Shown: in pieces, positions 19,940 to 32,087 of the stretch
Layout of the letters: every line of letters begins with the position of its first letter
Numbering within the stretch: position 1 is the stretch's first letter
NCBI RefSeq assembly: GCF_027923845.1
Contig: NZ_AP026933.1
Location: forward strand, 558,001 to 622,000
Direction of reading: 5' to 3'
Source: Spiroplasma ixodetis
GTDB lineage: Bacteria > Bacillota_I > Bacilli_A > Mycoplasmatales > VBWQ01
Length of the DNA: 64,000 nucleotides
Notes under the pieces: model-generated
What the model was told of the DNA's origin: nothing
Databases searched by the model: none
What the model saw: only the letters and a program-made list of their open reading frames with translations
Program-made: the position numbers and the translations under genes

Positions 19940-19996
19940 GGCTTTTCTCAGCATTTATGTGATAAAATTAAAATAGTACATAAAGGGAGAAAAGCC
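19940..19996. repeat. Solitary 57-bp palindrome identical to the IS1595 terminal hairpin
   Basis: GGCTTTTCTC at one end and GAGAAAAGCC at the other, with TTTATGT/ACATAAA inside. Everywhere else in the window this unit forms the transposase-distal end of an IS1595 copy. Here there is no transposase and no 8-bp duplication. The unit lies between the capsid-like gene and a truncated gene and supplies the stop codon of the capsid frame. It could be a miniature element or a deletion scar. Confidence 0.9.
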
Positions 19997-21130
19997 ATAA
20001 ATTAAATCATTTAAACTAATTCTAAAATCATCAAAATCAGCAATTTTAAATGTTACTGGTGATTTTTCTCTTTCTGCTGGAGTTAATTTAATTCAATTAG
20101 TTCAACAACGTTTTTGTGCTTCTTTAATTTCATCAGCTGTTGGCATTTTTTCCATAATAATAAATGATAATCAACCACGAATTGCTGTTGTTATACCATA
20201 AAGTGCTTTACCTAATGTTTTTTGATTTAATGTATTATTATCAATTAAATTTACTATTTTTTGAAAACTATTAGGTTGTGCAAATGCATTTCTATGTACA
20301 AAAACTCCAAATACTTTTTTTAAATCAAATGTTTTTTCTAAATGTAAACCAGTTTTAGTATCTTTAACCATATCTTTATTTAAAAACATATGTTTATATA
20401 AAAACATACCAAATACTGATTGTTTATATAATTGACCACTTGCTACAGTATCTGCTGCAATTTGACCATAATTTAATCTTAAATATGCTTTTGTTAATTG
20501 TAACATTGGAGTAAATCCTAATGCACCAATAAAATCACTTACATTTGTACCAATTTCAGTTTCAGTTATATTTCCTAATAATTCATTCATTTTATCTCCA
20601 ATTTGATAAAATGCTGATTTTGCTGTATCTTCTGTCATTTCTAACATATTAATAGGAATTACTTGTGATTTAGCAATACAATAATCTTTAATACCTTGTA
20701 AAAAAATACATTCTTGAATAAATAAATAATTTCTTAATGCACTTTCTGCTCATATTGATAACATATTTGCTTTTAATGGAATTGGACTTGACATAAATCT
20801 ATTCATATCAAAATCTTCAGTTCTTCAATCAATAACTAATATTTGGTCTAAAATAACACTAGTTGTTCTTAATGTTGTTCATTGTTTAGTTGTTCCAGTC
20901 ATAACATCATATTTTGAACCTCAACGTAAACGTTCAGCAATACGATAATATGCTTCTACTGCTCCAGGTATTTCACTTATTTGTTCTGCAACTGCACTTG
21001 CTTTTAAAAACATCATACTTTCTTCATTATAAAGTATACCTTTTACTTGTGCTTCCATAGCAGTTAACATTGCTTTATTTCCATTATTACCACCAGTAAT
21101 TAAACCAGTTGGAACTTGTGGAATAGCCAT
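19955..21130 (-). CDS. Phage major capsid protein-like, C-terminus altered by palindrome
   Basis: A 391-residue frame, ATG at 21130 (MAIPQVPTGLITGGNNGNK) with GGAGAGAT upstream. The native sequence runs to ...DFRISLNDLIY and then reads about 14 codons into the 57-bp palindrome. No signal peptide or membrane segment. Identity is inferred from size, from the coiled-coil scaffold-like gene upstream and the connector-like gene downstream, the usual order of a tailed-phage head module. No decisive motif is visible. Several Trp are TGA. Confidence 0.5.
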
Positions 21131-21158
21131 AATATCTCTCCTTTTGAGAAATATTTAA

Positions 21159-22099
21159 CGGACTTCTCCCCACATGTACTTGTGGAGGGAATAATGAAAC
21201 TGAATGAATTCAACAATGCTTTTCAAACTGAACAGCAATGTCTTGCATATATAGCAAATTTAAAAGAAAACAAATGTATTAGGTGTTTTAGTTTTAATTT
21301 GAATACTTCTGATTTAAAAAGAATGAGATGTTTAAAATGTAATCAAACATTTAGCATTCTCACAGGCACCATATTTTCAAGGTCACAAACATCTTTAACA
21401 TCTTGATTTTATCTTATCTTTAGATGAATAAACACCAAACATGGAATTCTATCAACAGATATTGCAAAAGAATTGGGAGTGACTTTGAAAACTGCTTGAA
21501 GAATGACTCATAAAATCAGAACACGTATTGCAAAACAAAAACCTCAATTTATTGTTGAAGGTACAGTGCAAATTGATGAAATGTATCTTTCACATATGGG
21601 TTTTAAAAAACAAGGAAGATCCTTGGTGAATAAAACCTTGATTGTTGGCATTTATCAAAAAACAACCAATAATTTAATTGTGAAAGTATTGAAAAACGCA
21701 AAGAGTAAAAATCTTTTGCAGTTTGCAAAAAACCACATTTCTTCAAAATGTCTTGTATATACTGATTCTTGAAAAGGATATTGTGATTTTAAATCAGTTT
21801 TCACTAAGCATGAAACAGTTAACCATCAAGATGGCTATGTTTCAAAAATTGGTGTAAATACCAACCAAATTGAATCAGTTTGAAAACATATAAGAAGAAC
21901 ATTTAAAACACATATCAAAGTTGCAAAACATCATGTTCATTTATATGCTAAAGAAGCTGCATATAAATTCAACAAGATACCTAGTTTTGAAACTGTAATG
22001 CTATGTTTGATTTAAAAATGTGGGGAGAAGTCCGTAGATAGGCTTTTCTCAGCATTTATGTGATAAAATTTAAAAATAGTACATAAAGGGAGAAAAGCC
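21159..22099 (+). mobile_element. IS1595-like subfamily B element between two phage genes
   Basis: A 941-bp element with the duplication ATATTTAA at 21151-21158 and 22100-22107. It separates the scaffold-like gene from the capsid-like gene, without breaking either frame. Hairpin at 22041-22099. Confidence 0.94.
21194..22015 (+). CDS. IS1595 family transposase (subfamily B)
   Basis: A 273-residue full-length frame with zinc ribbon and IDEMYLS / YTDSWKGY / NQIESVW. It has GILST instead of GIPST, as in the copy at 1399. ATG follows GGAGGGAATA. Confidence 0.92.
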
Positions 22100-22107
22100 A
22101 TATTTAA

Positions 22108-22623
22108 TTATTTACTAAATAAAAATTCTAAAAATTTAATCATTTCTTGTTTAGTTTTTGCACCAACAACTTCTGTATTTTTTAATAATTCTTCATTTTT
22201 AGATGTAATATTATTATCTAATTCAAAAAGTGTTTTTGGATTAAAAAACTCTTGTTTAGATTCTTCATTTTTAATAATTTCTTGTTTTTTAATTTCTTTA
22301 TTATGTAAATTATTATTAAATATTTCTGCATAATCTTCTTTTATTTTATTTAAAGCAGAATGTTTATCAATGTCTTTATATTCAGTATTAATTAATGATT
22401 TAACTATTTTTAATTGTTTATCATTAAAACCATTAAATAATTCTTTTTCTTGATATTCATTAACTTTATTTTCATATTCTTTTATTTTTGTTTCATATTC
22501 ACTTAATTTAGGTTCAATATTTTTTTTACTTTCAGCATATACTACATTTCTATGTTGTTTTAGTAAATTTTTAACATCATCTAAACTATAATTCTCTTTT
22601 TCATCAAAAGTAAAATCACTCAT
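22108..22623 (-). CDS. Phage scaffold-like coiled-coil protein
   Basis: A 171-residue acidic and Lys-rich protein. Residues about 15-70 form a long coiled coil (LLKQHRNVVYAESKKNIEPK, EYETKIKEYENKVNEYQEKE). A short C-terminal tail, TKQEMIKFLEFLFSK, follows a Glu-rich linker. This layout fits phage scaffolding proteins (DUF4355-like), and the next native gene downstream is the capsid-like frame. ATG at 22623 behind AAGGGAG. Function is inferred. Confidence 0.55.
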   Translation of the reverse strand: MSDFTFDEKENYSLDDVKNLLKQHRNVVYAESKKNIEPKLSEYETKIKEYENKVNEYQEKELFNGFNDKQLKIVKSLINTEYKDIDKHSALNKIKEDYAEIFNNNLHNKEIKKQEIIKNEESKQEFFNPKTLFELDNNITSKNEELLKNTEVVGAKTKQEMIKFLEFLFSK

Positions 22624-22741
22624 ACTTTTAATCTCCCTTTTATTAAATTTTAATAATTCACTTGGTTAATAGGTCACTTTTATATATGTTAATTTAACAT
22701 ATTCACTTTAATATATTATATCATTTTTTCCCTTTAAAATA

Positions 22742-22772
22742 AAGAAAAAAAACCTATATTTATTATAGGTTT
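22742..22772 (-). terminator. Rho-independent terminator
   Basis: AACCTATA-ATAAA-TATAGGTT on the minus strand, followed by TTTTTTTTC. It ends the small gene at 22773-23156; the hairpin begins at its stop codon. Confidence 0.75.
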
Positions 22773-23156
22773 CTAATCATTATTTTCTATTTTTCTTGGT
22801 TCACAAATATTAATAATTATATTACTATTATTTGTTTCTATATCTTGATTATCTATTAAATCATCAAACATCTCTCTATGATTTGTTCTTAAATAAGCTC
22901 ATTCATATTGAGGTACTTGTGTAACATTTTTTAATCTTGCAATTCCTATTTTTAAACATGCTTTATCATATTCTTTAAGAAAATCTTTTTGTCATTTTGT
23001 CGATCTTCTTCGGCAATCAAATATATATTTATTATCCACATTTAAAATATAATTTAATTCTTGTTTAGTACATTTTTTTAAATTATCTTTATTTTTTCTT
23101 AAATATTCTTGTATCTTTTCTTTATAATTACCTAATTCTTTTCTTTGTTTTGGCAT
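22773..23156 (-). CDS. Phage-region protein of unknown function
   Basis: A 127-residue basic protein, continuous only with TGA as Trp (STKWQKDF, YEWAYLRT). ATG at 23156 follows AGGTGA. Lys-rich N-terminus (MPKQRKELGNYKEKIQEYLR), possible helix-turn-helix-like middle, acidic Asn-rich tail. It precedes the scaffold-like gene, where a small terminase or regulator is often found, but no motif proves this. Divergent from the UPF0236 gene. Confidence 0.6.
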
Positions 23157-23472
23157 ATTATATCACCTATATTCAATAATTTATATATTAATTATAACAT
23201 TTTAAGCAAATTATTTTCCAACACTCACTAGTTAATTATTGTTATACTCAAAGTCATGTATTTAGAAAGGAAAAAGCATTATGATTTTACTATCTGAAAA
23301 ACTTGACAACTATCAACATAAAATTAATCATGAAAAACAAATGTTATTAGATTATGATAATAAAATATTAAAATATGATAATAATTGATTTTTAAATGAA
23401 TATGATAGAAATAAATATAAATTAATAAAACGTAGAAAACATTTAATAAAAAGTGAATTTGGAATATCTTAT

Positions 23473-24411
23473 GGCTTTTCTCCCTTTATGTACTATTTTA
23501 ATTTTATCACATAAATGCTGAGAAAAGCCTATCTACGGACTTTTCCCCACATTTTTAAATCAAACATAGCATTACAGTTTCAAAACTAGGTATCTTGTTG
23601 AATTTATATGCAGCTTCTTTAGCATATAAATGAACATGATGTTTTGCAACTTTGATATGTGTTTTAAATGTTCTTCTTATATGTTTTCAAACTGATTCAA
23701 TTTGGTTGGTATTTACACCAATTTTTGAAACATAGCGATCTTGATGGTTAACTGTTTCATGCTTAGTGAAAACTGATTTAAAATCGCAATATCCTTTTCA
23801 AGAATCAGTATATACAAGACATTTTGAAGAAATGTGGTTTTTTGCAAACTGCAAAAGATTTTTACTCTTTGCGTTTTTCAATACTTTCACAATTAAATTA
23901 TTGGTTGTTTTTTGATAAATGCCAACAATCAAGGTTTTATTCACCAAGGATCTTCCTTGTTTTTTAAAACCCATATGTGAAAGATACATTTCATCAATTT
24001 GCACTGTACCTTCAACAATAAATTGAGGTTTTTGTTTTGCAATACGTGTTCTGATTTTATGAGTCATTCTTCAAGCAGTTTTCAAAGTCACTCCCAATTC
24101 TTTTGCAATATCTGTTGATGGAATTCCATGTTTGGTGTTTATTCATCTAAAGATAAGATAAAACCAAGATGTTAAAGATGTTTGTGACCTTGAAAATATG
24201 GTGCCTGTGAGAATGCTAAATGTTTGATTACATTTTAAACATCTCATTCTTTTTAAATCAGAAGTATTCAAATTAAAACTAAAACACCTAATACATTTGT
24301 TTTCTTTCAAATTTGCTATATATGCAAGACATTGCTGTTCAGTTTGAAAAGCATTGTTGAATTCATTCAGTTTCATTATTCCCTCCACAAGTACATGTGG
24401 GGAGAAGTCCG
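23473..24411 (-). mobile_element. IS1595-like subfamily B element
   Basis: A 939-bp element with the duplication TATCTTAT at 23465-23472 and 24412-24419. Inserted in the UPF0236 gene. Confidence 0.94.
23555..24376 (-). CDS. IS1595 family transposase (subfamily B)
   Basis: A 273-residue full-length frame. HQDGYVSK of other copies reads HQDRYVSK here, shared with the copy at 45394, so these two are probably closest relatives. Confidence 0.92.
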
Positions 24412-24729
24412 TATCTTATTTACCATTAAGAACATATAAAAATAAATTAACAAATGAAATTATAACTCCAACAAGAACATATATTGATATTGATAAATAT
24501 AAAAATTATACAAATTGAGTTAATAAATTAATAATAATTAATGCAGATTTAAATAATATTACATATCCTATAATTAAACATAATTTAAAAATAAATATAT
24601 CTTTATCAACTATTTGTAGAAGATTAAAAGAAACTATTATATTTGTTCAAGAATTACCAAAAGAAAAAAGACAAATATTACCAACTGATTATATTTATAT
24701 ACAATCAGATGAATCATATAATAATTTAA

Positions 24730-25671
24730 GGCTTTTCTCCCTTTATGTACTATTTTTAAATCTTATCACATAAATGCTGAGAAAAGCCTATCTACGAACT
24801 TCTCCCCACATTTTTAAATAAAACATAGCATTACAGTTTCAAAACTAGGTATGTTATTGAATTTATATGCAGCTTCTTTTGCATATAAATGAATATGATG
24901 TTTTGCAACTTTGATATGTGTTTTAAATGTTCTTCGTATATGTTTTCATACTGACTCAATTTGGTTGGTATTTACACCAGTTTTTGAAACATAGCCATCT
25001 TGATGGTTAACTTGTTTCATGCTTAGTGAAAACCGATTTCAAATCGCGATATCCTTTTCAAAAATCAGTATGTACAACACACTTTGAAGAAATGTGGTTT
25101 ATTGCAAACTGCAAAAGATTTTTACTGTTTGCGTTTTTCAATACTTTCACAATCAGATTGTTGGTTATTTTTTCATAAATACCAACAATCAAGGTTTTAT
25201 TCAACAAGGATCTTCCTTGTTTTTTAAACCCCATATGTGAAAGATACATTTCATCCATTTGCACTATGCCTTCAACAATGAATTGAGGTTTTTGTTTAGC
25301 AATGGCACTTCGGATTTTATGACCCATTCTTCAAGCTGTTTTCAAGGTCACTCCCAATTCTTTTGCAACATCAGTTGATGGAATTCCATGTTTGGTGTTT
25401 ATTCATCTAAAAATGAGATAAAACCAAGATATTAAAGGTGTTTGTGACTTTGAAAATATAGTGCCCGTGAGAATACTGAATGTTTGATGACATTTCAAAC
25501 ATCTCATTCTTCTTAAATTAGAAGTATTCAAATTAAAACTAGAACACCTACTACATTTGATTTGTTTCAAACTTGCTATATATGCAAGACATTGTTTTTC
25601 AGTTTGAAAAGTATTATTGAACTCATTCAATTTCATTGTTTCCTCCACAAGTACATGTGGGGAGAAGTTCG
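24730..25671 (-). mobile_element. IS1595-like subfamily A element
   Basis: A 942-bp element with the duplication TAATTTAA at 24722-24729 and 25672-25679. Inserted in the UPF0236 gene. Confidence 0.94.
24814..25636 (-). pseudogene. IS1595 family transposase (subfamily A), frameshifted
   Basis: ATG at 25636. Zinc ribbon and most of the DDE domain are open. One extra T near 25011 (TTAACTTGTTTC instead of TTAACTGTTTC) shifts the frame before the N-Q-I-E-S block. Confidence 0.88.
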
Positions 25672-26384
25672 TAATTTAATTGATAATAAGCAAAAAAGAA
25701 AATTTAGACACAGAACGGTAAGTATTAGTTTAGGTTTTGATTTAGAAAAATCTACTGATAATAGACATGTTTTAGAAAATAAATATATTTTTGTTATTTC
25801 AACTAGAAAAGGTCAAAGAATTACTAAAAAAGAATTTGGTAAATCAATAATAACTAATTTAGATAATATTTTTATTGGTTATACTAATGAAAATTTAAAA
25901 TTAACTGGTGATGGTGCAACTTATCTTAAATCTACTGCTAATTATTTAAAAATTGATTATGCTGTAGATAAATGACATCCATTACAAAAATTAAAACAAG
26001 TATTTATTGTAGGAAAAGGTAAAAGAACAAAAGAAAATAATAAAAAATTAAATTATGCTTATTATAAATTATTTTTAAATGGTAATTATTATAAATTATT
26101 AGATTATTTAAAAGGCAAAATTGTAAAGGTAAGTGCAACTAAATTATTTTTCTATTCAAATATTCGATTGGTGAAAGATAATTTAGTATTTTTCTGGGTC
26201 TTTGGTTTAAAGACAATATAAATTTATGAACTTCATTTTTATTAGTTTTTGAAAAAATAAATTTTTTTAGGAAATTTTTCTCTAATTAAACCATTAGTAT
26301 TTTCATTAGTACCTCTTTGTCAAGGTGAATATGGATTTGCAAAATAAATTTTCACATCTAACTTTTTTTTCAAGTTGTTGTCAA

Positions 26385-27325
26385 GGCTTTTCTCCCTTTA
26401 TGTACTATTTTTAAATTTTATCACATAAATGCTGAGAAAAGCCTATCTACGGACTTCTCCCCACATTTTTAAATCAAACATAGCATTACAGTTTCAAAAC
26501 TAGGTATCTTGTTGAATTTATATGCAGCTTCTTTAGCATATAAATGAACATGATGTTTTGCAACTTTGATATGTGTTTTAAATGTTCTTCTTATATGTTT
26601 TCAAACTGATTCAATTTGGTTGGTATTTACACCAATTTTTGAAACATAGCCATCTTGATGGTTAACTGTTTCATGCTTAGTGAAAACTGATTTAAAATCG
26701 CAATATCCTTTTCAAGAATCAGTATATACAAGACATTTTGAAGAAATGTGGTTTTTTGCAAACTGCAAAAGATTTTTACTCTTTGCGTTTTTCAATACTT
26801 TCACAATTAAATTATTGGTTGTTTTTTGATAAATGCCAACAATCAAGGTTTTATTCACCAAGGATCTTCCTTGTTTTTTAAAACCCATATGTGAAAGATA
26901 CATTTCATCAATTTGCACTGTACCTTCAACAATAAATTGAGGTTTTTGTTTTGCAATACGTGTTCTGATTTTATGAGTCATTCTTCAAGCAGTTTTCAAA
27001 GTCACTCCCAATTCTTTTGCAATATCTGTTGATGGAATTCCATGTTTGGTGTTTATTCATCTAAAGATAAGATAAAATCAAGATGTTAAAGATGTTTGTG
27101 ACCTTGAAAATATGGTGCCTGTGAGAATGCTAAATGTTTGATTACATTTTAAACATCTCATTCTTTTTAAATCAGAAGTATTCAAATTAAAACTAAAACA
27201 CCTAATACATTTGTTTTCTTTTAAATTTGCTATATATGCAAGACATTGCTGTTCAGTTTGAAAAGCATTGTTGAATTCATTCAGTTTCATTATTCCCTCC
27301 ACAAGTACATGTGGGGAGAAGTCCG
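26385..27325 (-). mobile_element. IS1595-like subfamily B element inside IS30
   Basis: A 941-bp element with the duplication GTTGTCAA at 26377-26384 and 27326-27333. The uninterrupted IS30 sequence is known from 9100-9115, so this insertion fixes both element ends exactly. Confidence 0.96.
26469..27290 (-). CDS. IS1595 family transposase (subfamily B)
   Basis: A 273-residue full-length frame with all zinc-ribbon Cys and DDE blocks. ATG 27290 follows GGAGGGAATA. Probably functional. Confidence 0.92.
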
Positions 27326-27941
27326 GTTGTCAATTTGCAAATTCTTTACCACGATCAAAAGTAATAGTTTTAACAATATTTTTAGGAAGAATTGATAAAT
27401 AATGAATGATATTTTTATTAATAACTTTAGTAGTTTTGTTTTTAACTAACATTGCTAAAGTAAATCGTGATACTCTTTCAACTAAAGTTATTAAACATGA
27501 TTTACTTTTACCTCTTGATGATACTATAGTATCTCCTTCTCAATGACCAAGAGTTATGCGATCATTAACATTATTATCTCGTTCTTTAATTGATTTACCA
27601 TTAAATTTACCACGATTTTCTTGAGATCTTCGTTTTTTACCTTTTCTTCTTAAATTTTTACTAGTAACTTTATCAAATAATCCAGAATAAATTCAATTGT
27701 AAATTGTTTTAAAGCTGATAGCTCATTGTTTATGAAAATTTTTAATTCTGCCATAAATTTGTTCAGGTGATCAGCCCAATAATAGTTTTTGTTGTATATA
27801 TTTGACTAAATCTTTATATTTAAACTTATGAAAAATAATATGTGATTTTTTTCTATTTACAGCTTTATTTTGTGCAATTAATGAAAAATAATGATCATTA
27901 TCTTTATTTCTATTAACTTGGAATGGCAACCCTTTTTAGGA

Positions 27942-28739
27942 CTATTTTTTGGTAGACATTTGTTCATGATATTTAACGGGAGTTAGGTAGTTTAGAGTGC
28001 TGTGAATTCTTATGTTGTTATATCAATTTATGTAATCAAATAATTCTAATTTTAATTGGATTAATGATGTAAAATTTTTATCATTAATAAACTCTGTTTT
28101 GAAAGTTTTAAAAGTTGCTTCAGCAACAGCATTGTCATAAGGACATCCTTTTTTGCTTAAAGAACGGGTAATATTGAATGCTAATAAAAGTTTATCAATA
28201 GTTTTATTATTGAATTCATTACCGCGATCGCTATGAAATATTTGAATATCTTTTAAACAGCGATTTGAGTGCATAAATGCTTGATGTACTAATGATGCAT
28301 CTTTTTTAACTCCAACACTATGTCCAATAATTTCGCGGTTGTACAGGTCTACTAATAGGCAAATATAGTTTCATTTACCATTAACTTGAACATAAGTTAA
28401 ATCACTGACAATAACTTCATTTTTAATTCTATTATTAAAGTCTCTATTAACAAGATTGGTAATTTGACTATCATTGACTTTATTATGATGATTTTTGAAT
28501 GATAATTTAGTGTATTTTGATATTAAATTATGCTTATTCATAATTTTTTTAATTTTTCTGCGTGATAAATAAATTTCTTGGTTTGCTAGTATGACTTTTA
28601 ATCTTCTAGTACCATAAACTTCTTTATTTTCTTTAAAAGCACTAATAACAGCTTCATCATAAATATTATTTTGAATTTTTTCCTTTTTCTTTAAATTAAA
28701 ATAATATGTTGATTTAGAGAGTTTTAAAAAACGACACAT
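27942..28739 (-). CDS. IS3 family transposase OrfB
   Basis: 265 residues from the first ATG at 28739, with VSDLTYV, FHSDRGNEF and AVAEATFKTF (DDE). The frame is intact, but its partner orfA is broken by IS1595, so normal OrfAB cannot form. Confidence 0.88.
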
Positions 28740-28924
28740 TGTGCGAATTTTATATTTAACTTTATTTTTAGTAATAATTTCTATTTTCTGCCTATTATTA
28801 GTGCTGCTTGCTTTAAAATATCATTTTCCATTCGTAACTGTTTTAATTCTTTATTTGCTTGAATTAATTGTTTTTCTAAATCTGAAAGATTATTTTTAAT
28901 TTTAAAACTACCTGAATTAGTAAA

Positions 28925-29822
28925 GGCTTTTCTACCTTTATGTACTATTTTTAAATCTTATCACATAAATGCTGAGAAAAGCCTATCTACGAACTTCTCC
29001 CCACATTTTTAAATAAAACATAGCATTACAGTTTCAAAACTAGGTATGTTATTGAATTTATATGCAGCTTCTTTTGCATATAAATGAATATGATGTTTTG
29101 CAACTTTGATATGTGTTTTAAATGTTCTTCGTATATGTTTTCATACTGACTCAATTTGGTTGGTATTTACACCAGTTTTTGAAACATAGCCATCTTGATG
29201 GTTAACTGTTTCATGCTTAGTGAAAACCGATTTCAAATCGCGATATCCTTTTCAAAAATCAGTATGTACAACACACTTTGAAGAAATGTGGTTTATTGCA
29301 AACTGCAAAAGATTTTTACTGTTTGCGTTTTTCAATACTTTCACAATCAGATTGTTGGTTGTTTTTTCATAAATACCAACAATCAAGGTTTTATTCAACA
29401 AGGATCTTCCTTGTTTTTTAAACCCCATATGTGAAAGATACATTTCATCCATTTGCACTATGCCTTCAACAATGAATTGAGGTTTTTGTTTAGCAATGGC
29501 ACTTCGGATTTTATGACCCATTCTTCAAGCTGTTTTCAAGGTCACTCCCAATTCTTTTGCAACATCAGTTGATGGAATTCCATGTTTGGTGTTTATTCAT
29601 CTAAAAATGAGATAAAACCAAGATATTAAAGGTGTTTGTGACTTTGAAAACATCTCATTCTTCTTAAATTAGAAGTATTCAAATTAAAACTAGAACACCT
29701 ACTACATTTGATTTGTTTCAAACTTGCTATATATGCAAGACATTGTTTTTCAGTTTGAAAAGTATTATTGAACTCATTCAATTTCATTGTTTCCTCCACA
29801 AGTACATGTGGGGAGAAGTTCG
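28925..29822 (-). mobile_element. IS1595-like subfamily A element with internal deletion
   Basis: Both ends and the duplication TTAGTAAA are present, but the length is 898 bp, because 44 bp in the zinc-ribbon region near 29650 are missing. Confidence 0.92.
29007..29787 (-). pseudogene. IS1595 family transposase (subfamily A), deleted zinc ribbon
   Basis: ATG at about 29787. The 44-bp deletion removes the second Cys pair (C-L-K-C) and shifts the frame. The catalytic domain is otherwise open (29252-29521). Confidence 0.88.
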
Positions 29823-30012
29823 TTAGTAAATTGTTTAATTCATTTATAAGTAGCTGCTCTTGTAACATTATATTCTTTAGCAAGACAAGACACTGACTTA
29901 CCACTTTGATATAAAGCTACTATTTGCTTTTTAAATTCGTCGGTATATGAGTTAATATTGGTCATAATTATAGTTCCTTTCTTTTAACAAATTTGTTCAC
30001 TTGTCTACGTAA

Positions 30013-30228
30013 TTAGTGTCCAATAAAGTGTAACCCATCCAATTTCTTTTTTAAATTTTCATTTAATGTTTTTAGATATATTTCTAGTTTTTCTATTTCT
30101 TCTTTAAGATTTTTTTCAGTATTTATTATATTATCTAATTCTTTATTATCTTTAATTTTACCCTCTAATTTTTTTATTTCAGAATAATAAAATTCATAAA
30201 CTGGTGAATTAGGTTTAACTTTAAACAT
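30013..30228 (-). pseudogene. Coiled-coil protein fragment truncated by IS3
   Basis: ATG at 30228 (MFKVKPNSPVYEFYYSEIKK) behind AGGAGA. About 62 native residues, Lys/Glu-rich coiled coil. Then the IS3 end adds DGLHFIGH and a stop. Family not recognised; the phage region is a possible origin. Confidence 0.5.
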
Positions 30229-30254
30229 TTTTTCTTTTCTCCTTTGAATAAATA

Positions 30255-30574
30255 ATAAAAAAACTCATTTATTTTAAGATAAAATAATGAGTTAAAAACT
30301 TATATAATTTTTTGTATAAATTAATTATACAAAAAATTATAAAAAATTAAAAAACTTTATTTCTATTTTTATCTAGAAAAGAATTTATTTGGAATTTATG
30401 TTTATTTAACAGTATAACTTTTCAAAATAATTTATTTTTTAAAAAATATTTTTGGGAAATTTTCACTCGATATTGACAACAATAAAACAAAAACGTTACT
30501 TAATTTAATCAATATTATATTAATTTTACAATAAAAATGTACCTTTAAATTTTTAGGTACATTTTTATTATTTT
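30255..30574. other. Intergenic region with two hairpins
   Basis: ACTCATTATTTTATC and its partner at 30263-30292 form a stem followed on the minus strand by a T run, a terminator-like structure whose gene is not seen. A second A/T hairpin is at about 30302-30345. No coding frame is visible. Confidence 0.5.
30534..30566 (-). terminator. Rho-independent terminator of the pdh operon
   Basis: AAAAATGTACCT and AGGTACATTTTT form a strong stem on the minus strand just after the lpd stop, with a T run. Confidence 0.8.
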
Positions 30575-32074
<1,500 letters not shown>

Positions 32075-32087
32075 TTACATTTTCTCC

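Larger units (their letters stand above)
23281..26114 (+). pseudogene. UPF0236 / ISLre2 family transposase, broken by three IS
   Basis: ATG at 23281 behind AGAAAGGAAA. Exons of the original frame: 23281-23472 (MILLSEKLDNYQHKINHEKQ), 24412-24729 (RTYIDIDKYKNYTNW, IYIQSDESYNNL) and 25672-26114 (RKFRHRTVSISLGFD, LKLTGDGATYLKSTANYLKI). The D in QSDES and the GDGA motif are hallmarks of this family. Insertions are IS1595-B (TATCTTAT duplicated), IS1595-A (TAATTTAA duplicated) and IS30 at 26115, which removes the C-terminus. The protein cannot be made. Confidence 0.8.
26115..27918 (-). mobile_element. IS30 element, interrupted by IS1595-B and truncated by IS3
   Basis: It starts at the outer end GCAAAATTG (26115), carries an IS1595-B copy at 26385-27325 and is cut at 27918 by the IS3 element, so about 200 bp at its 5' end are missing. 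Confidence 0.88.
26139..27918 (-). pseudogene. IS30 family transposase, multiply broken
   Basis: The catalytic domain is present in two pieces around IS1595-B. Homopolymer changes (seven T instead of six near 26263; eight T instead of seven near 26363) add frameshifts. The start codon is gone. Confidence 0.87.
28781..29965 (-). pseudogene. IS3 family transposase OrfA, split by IS1595-A
   Basis: ATG at 29965 (MTNINSYTDEFKKQI). The gene is interrupted after KQFTN by the IS1595 copy (TTAGTAAA duplicated at 28917-28924 and 29823-29830) and resumes to the TAG at 28781. Confidence 0.88.
27919..30041 (-). mobile_element. IS3 family element (type 1), interrupted by IS1595-A
   Basis: Both IS3 ends are present (TGGAATGGCAACC at 27919, CCCATCCA at 30041). 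Flanks are IS30 on one side and an unrelated gene fragment on the other, without a shared 3-bp repeat, so a deletion or exchange occurred here. Confidence 0.9.
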
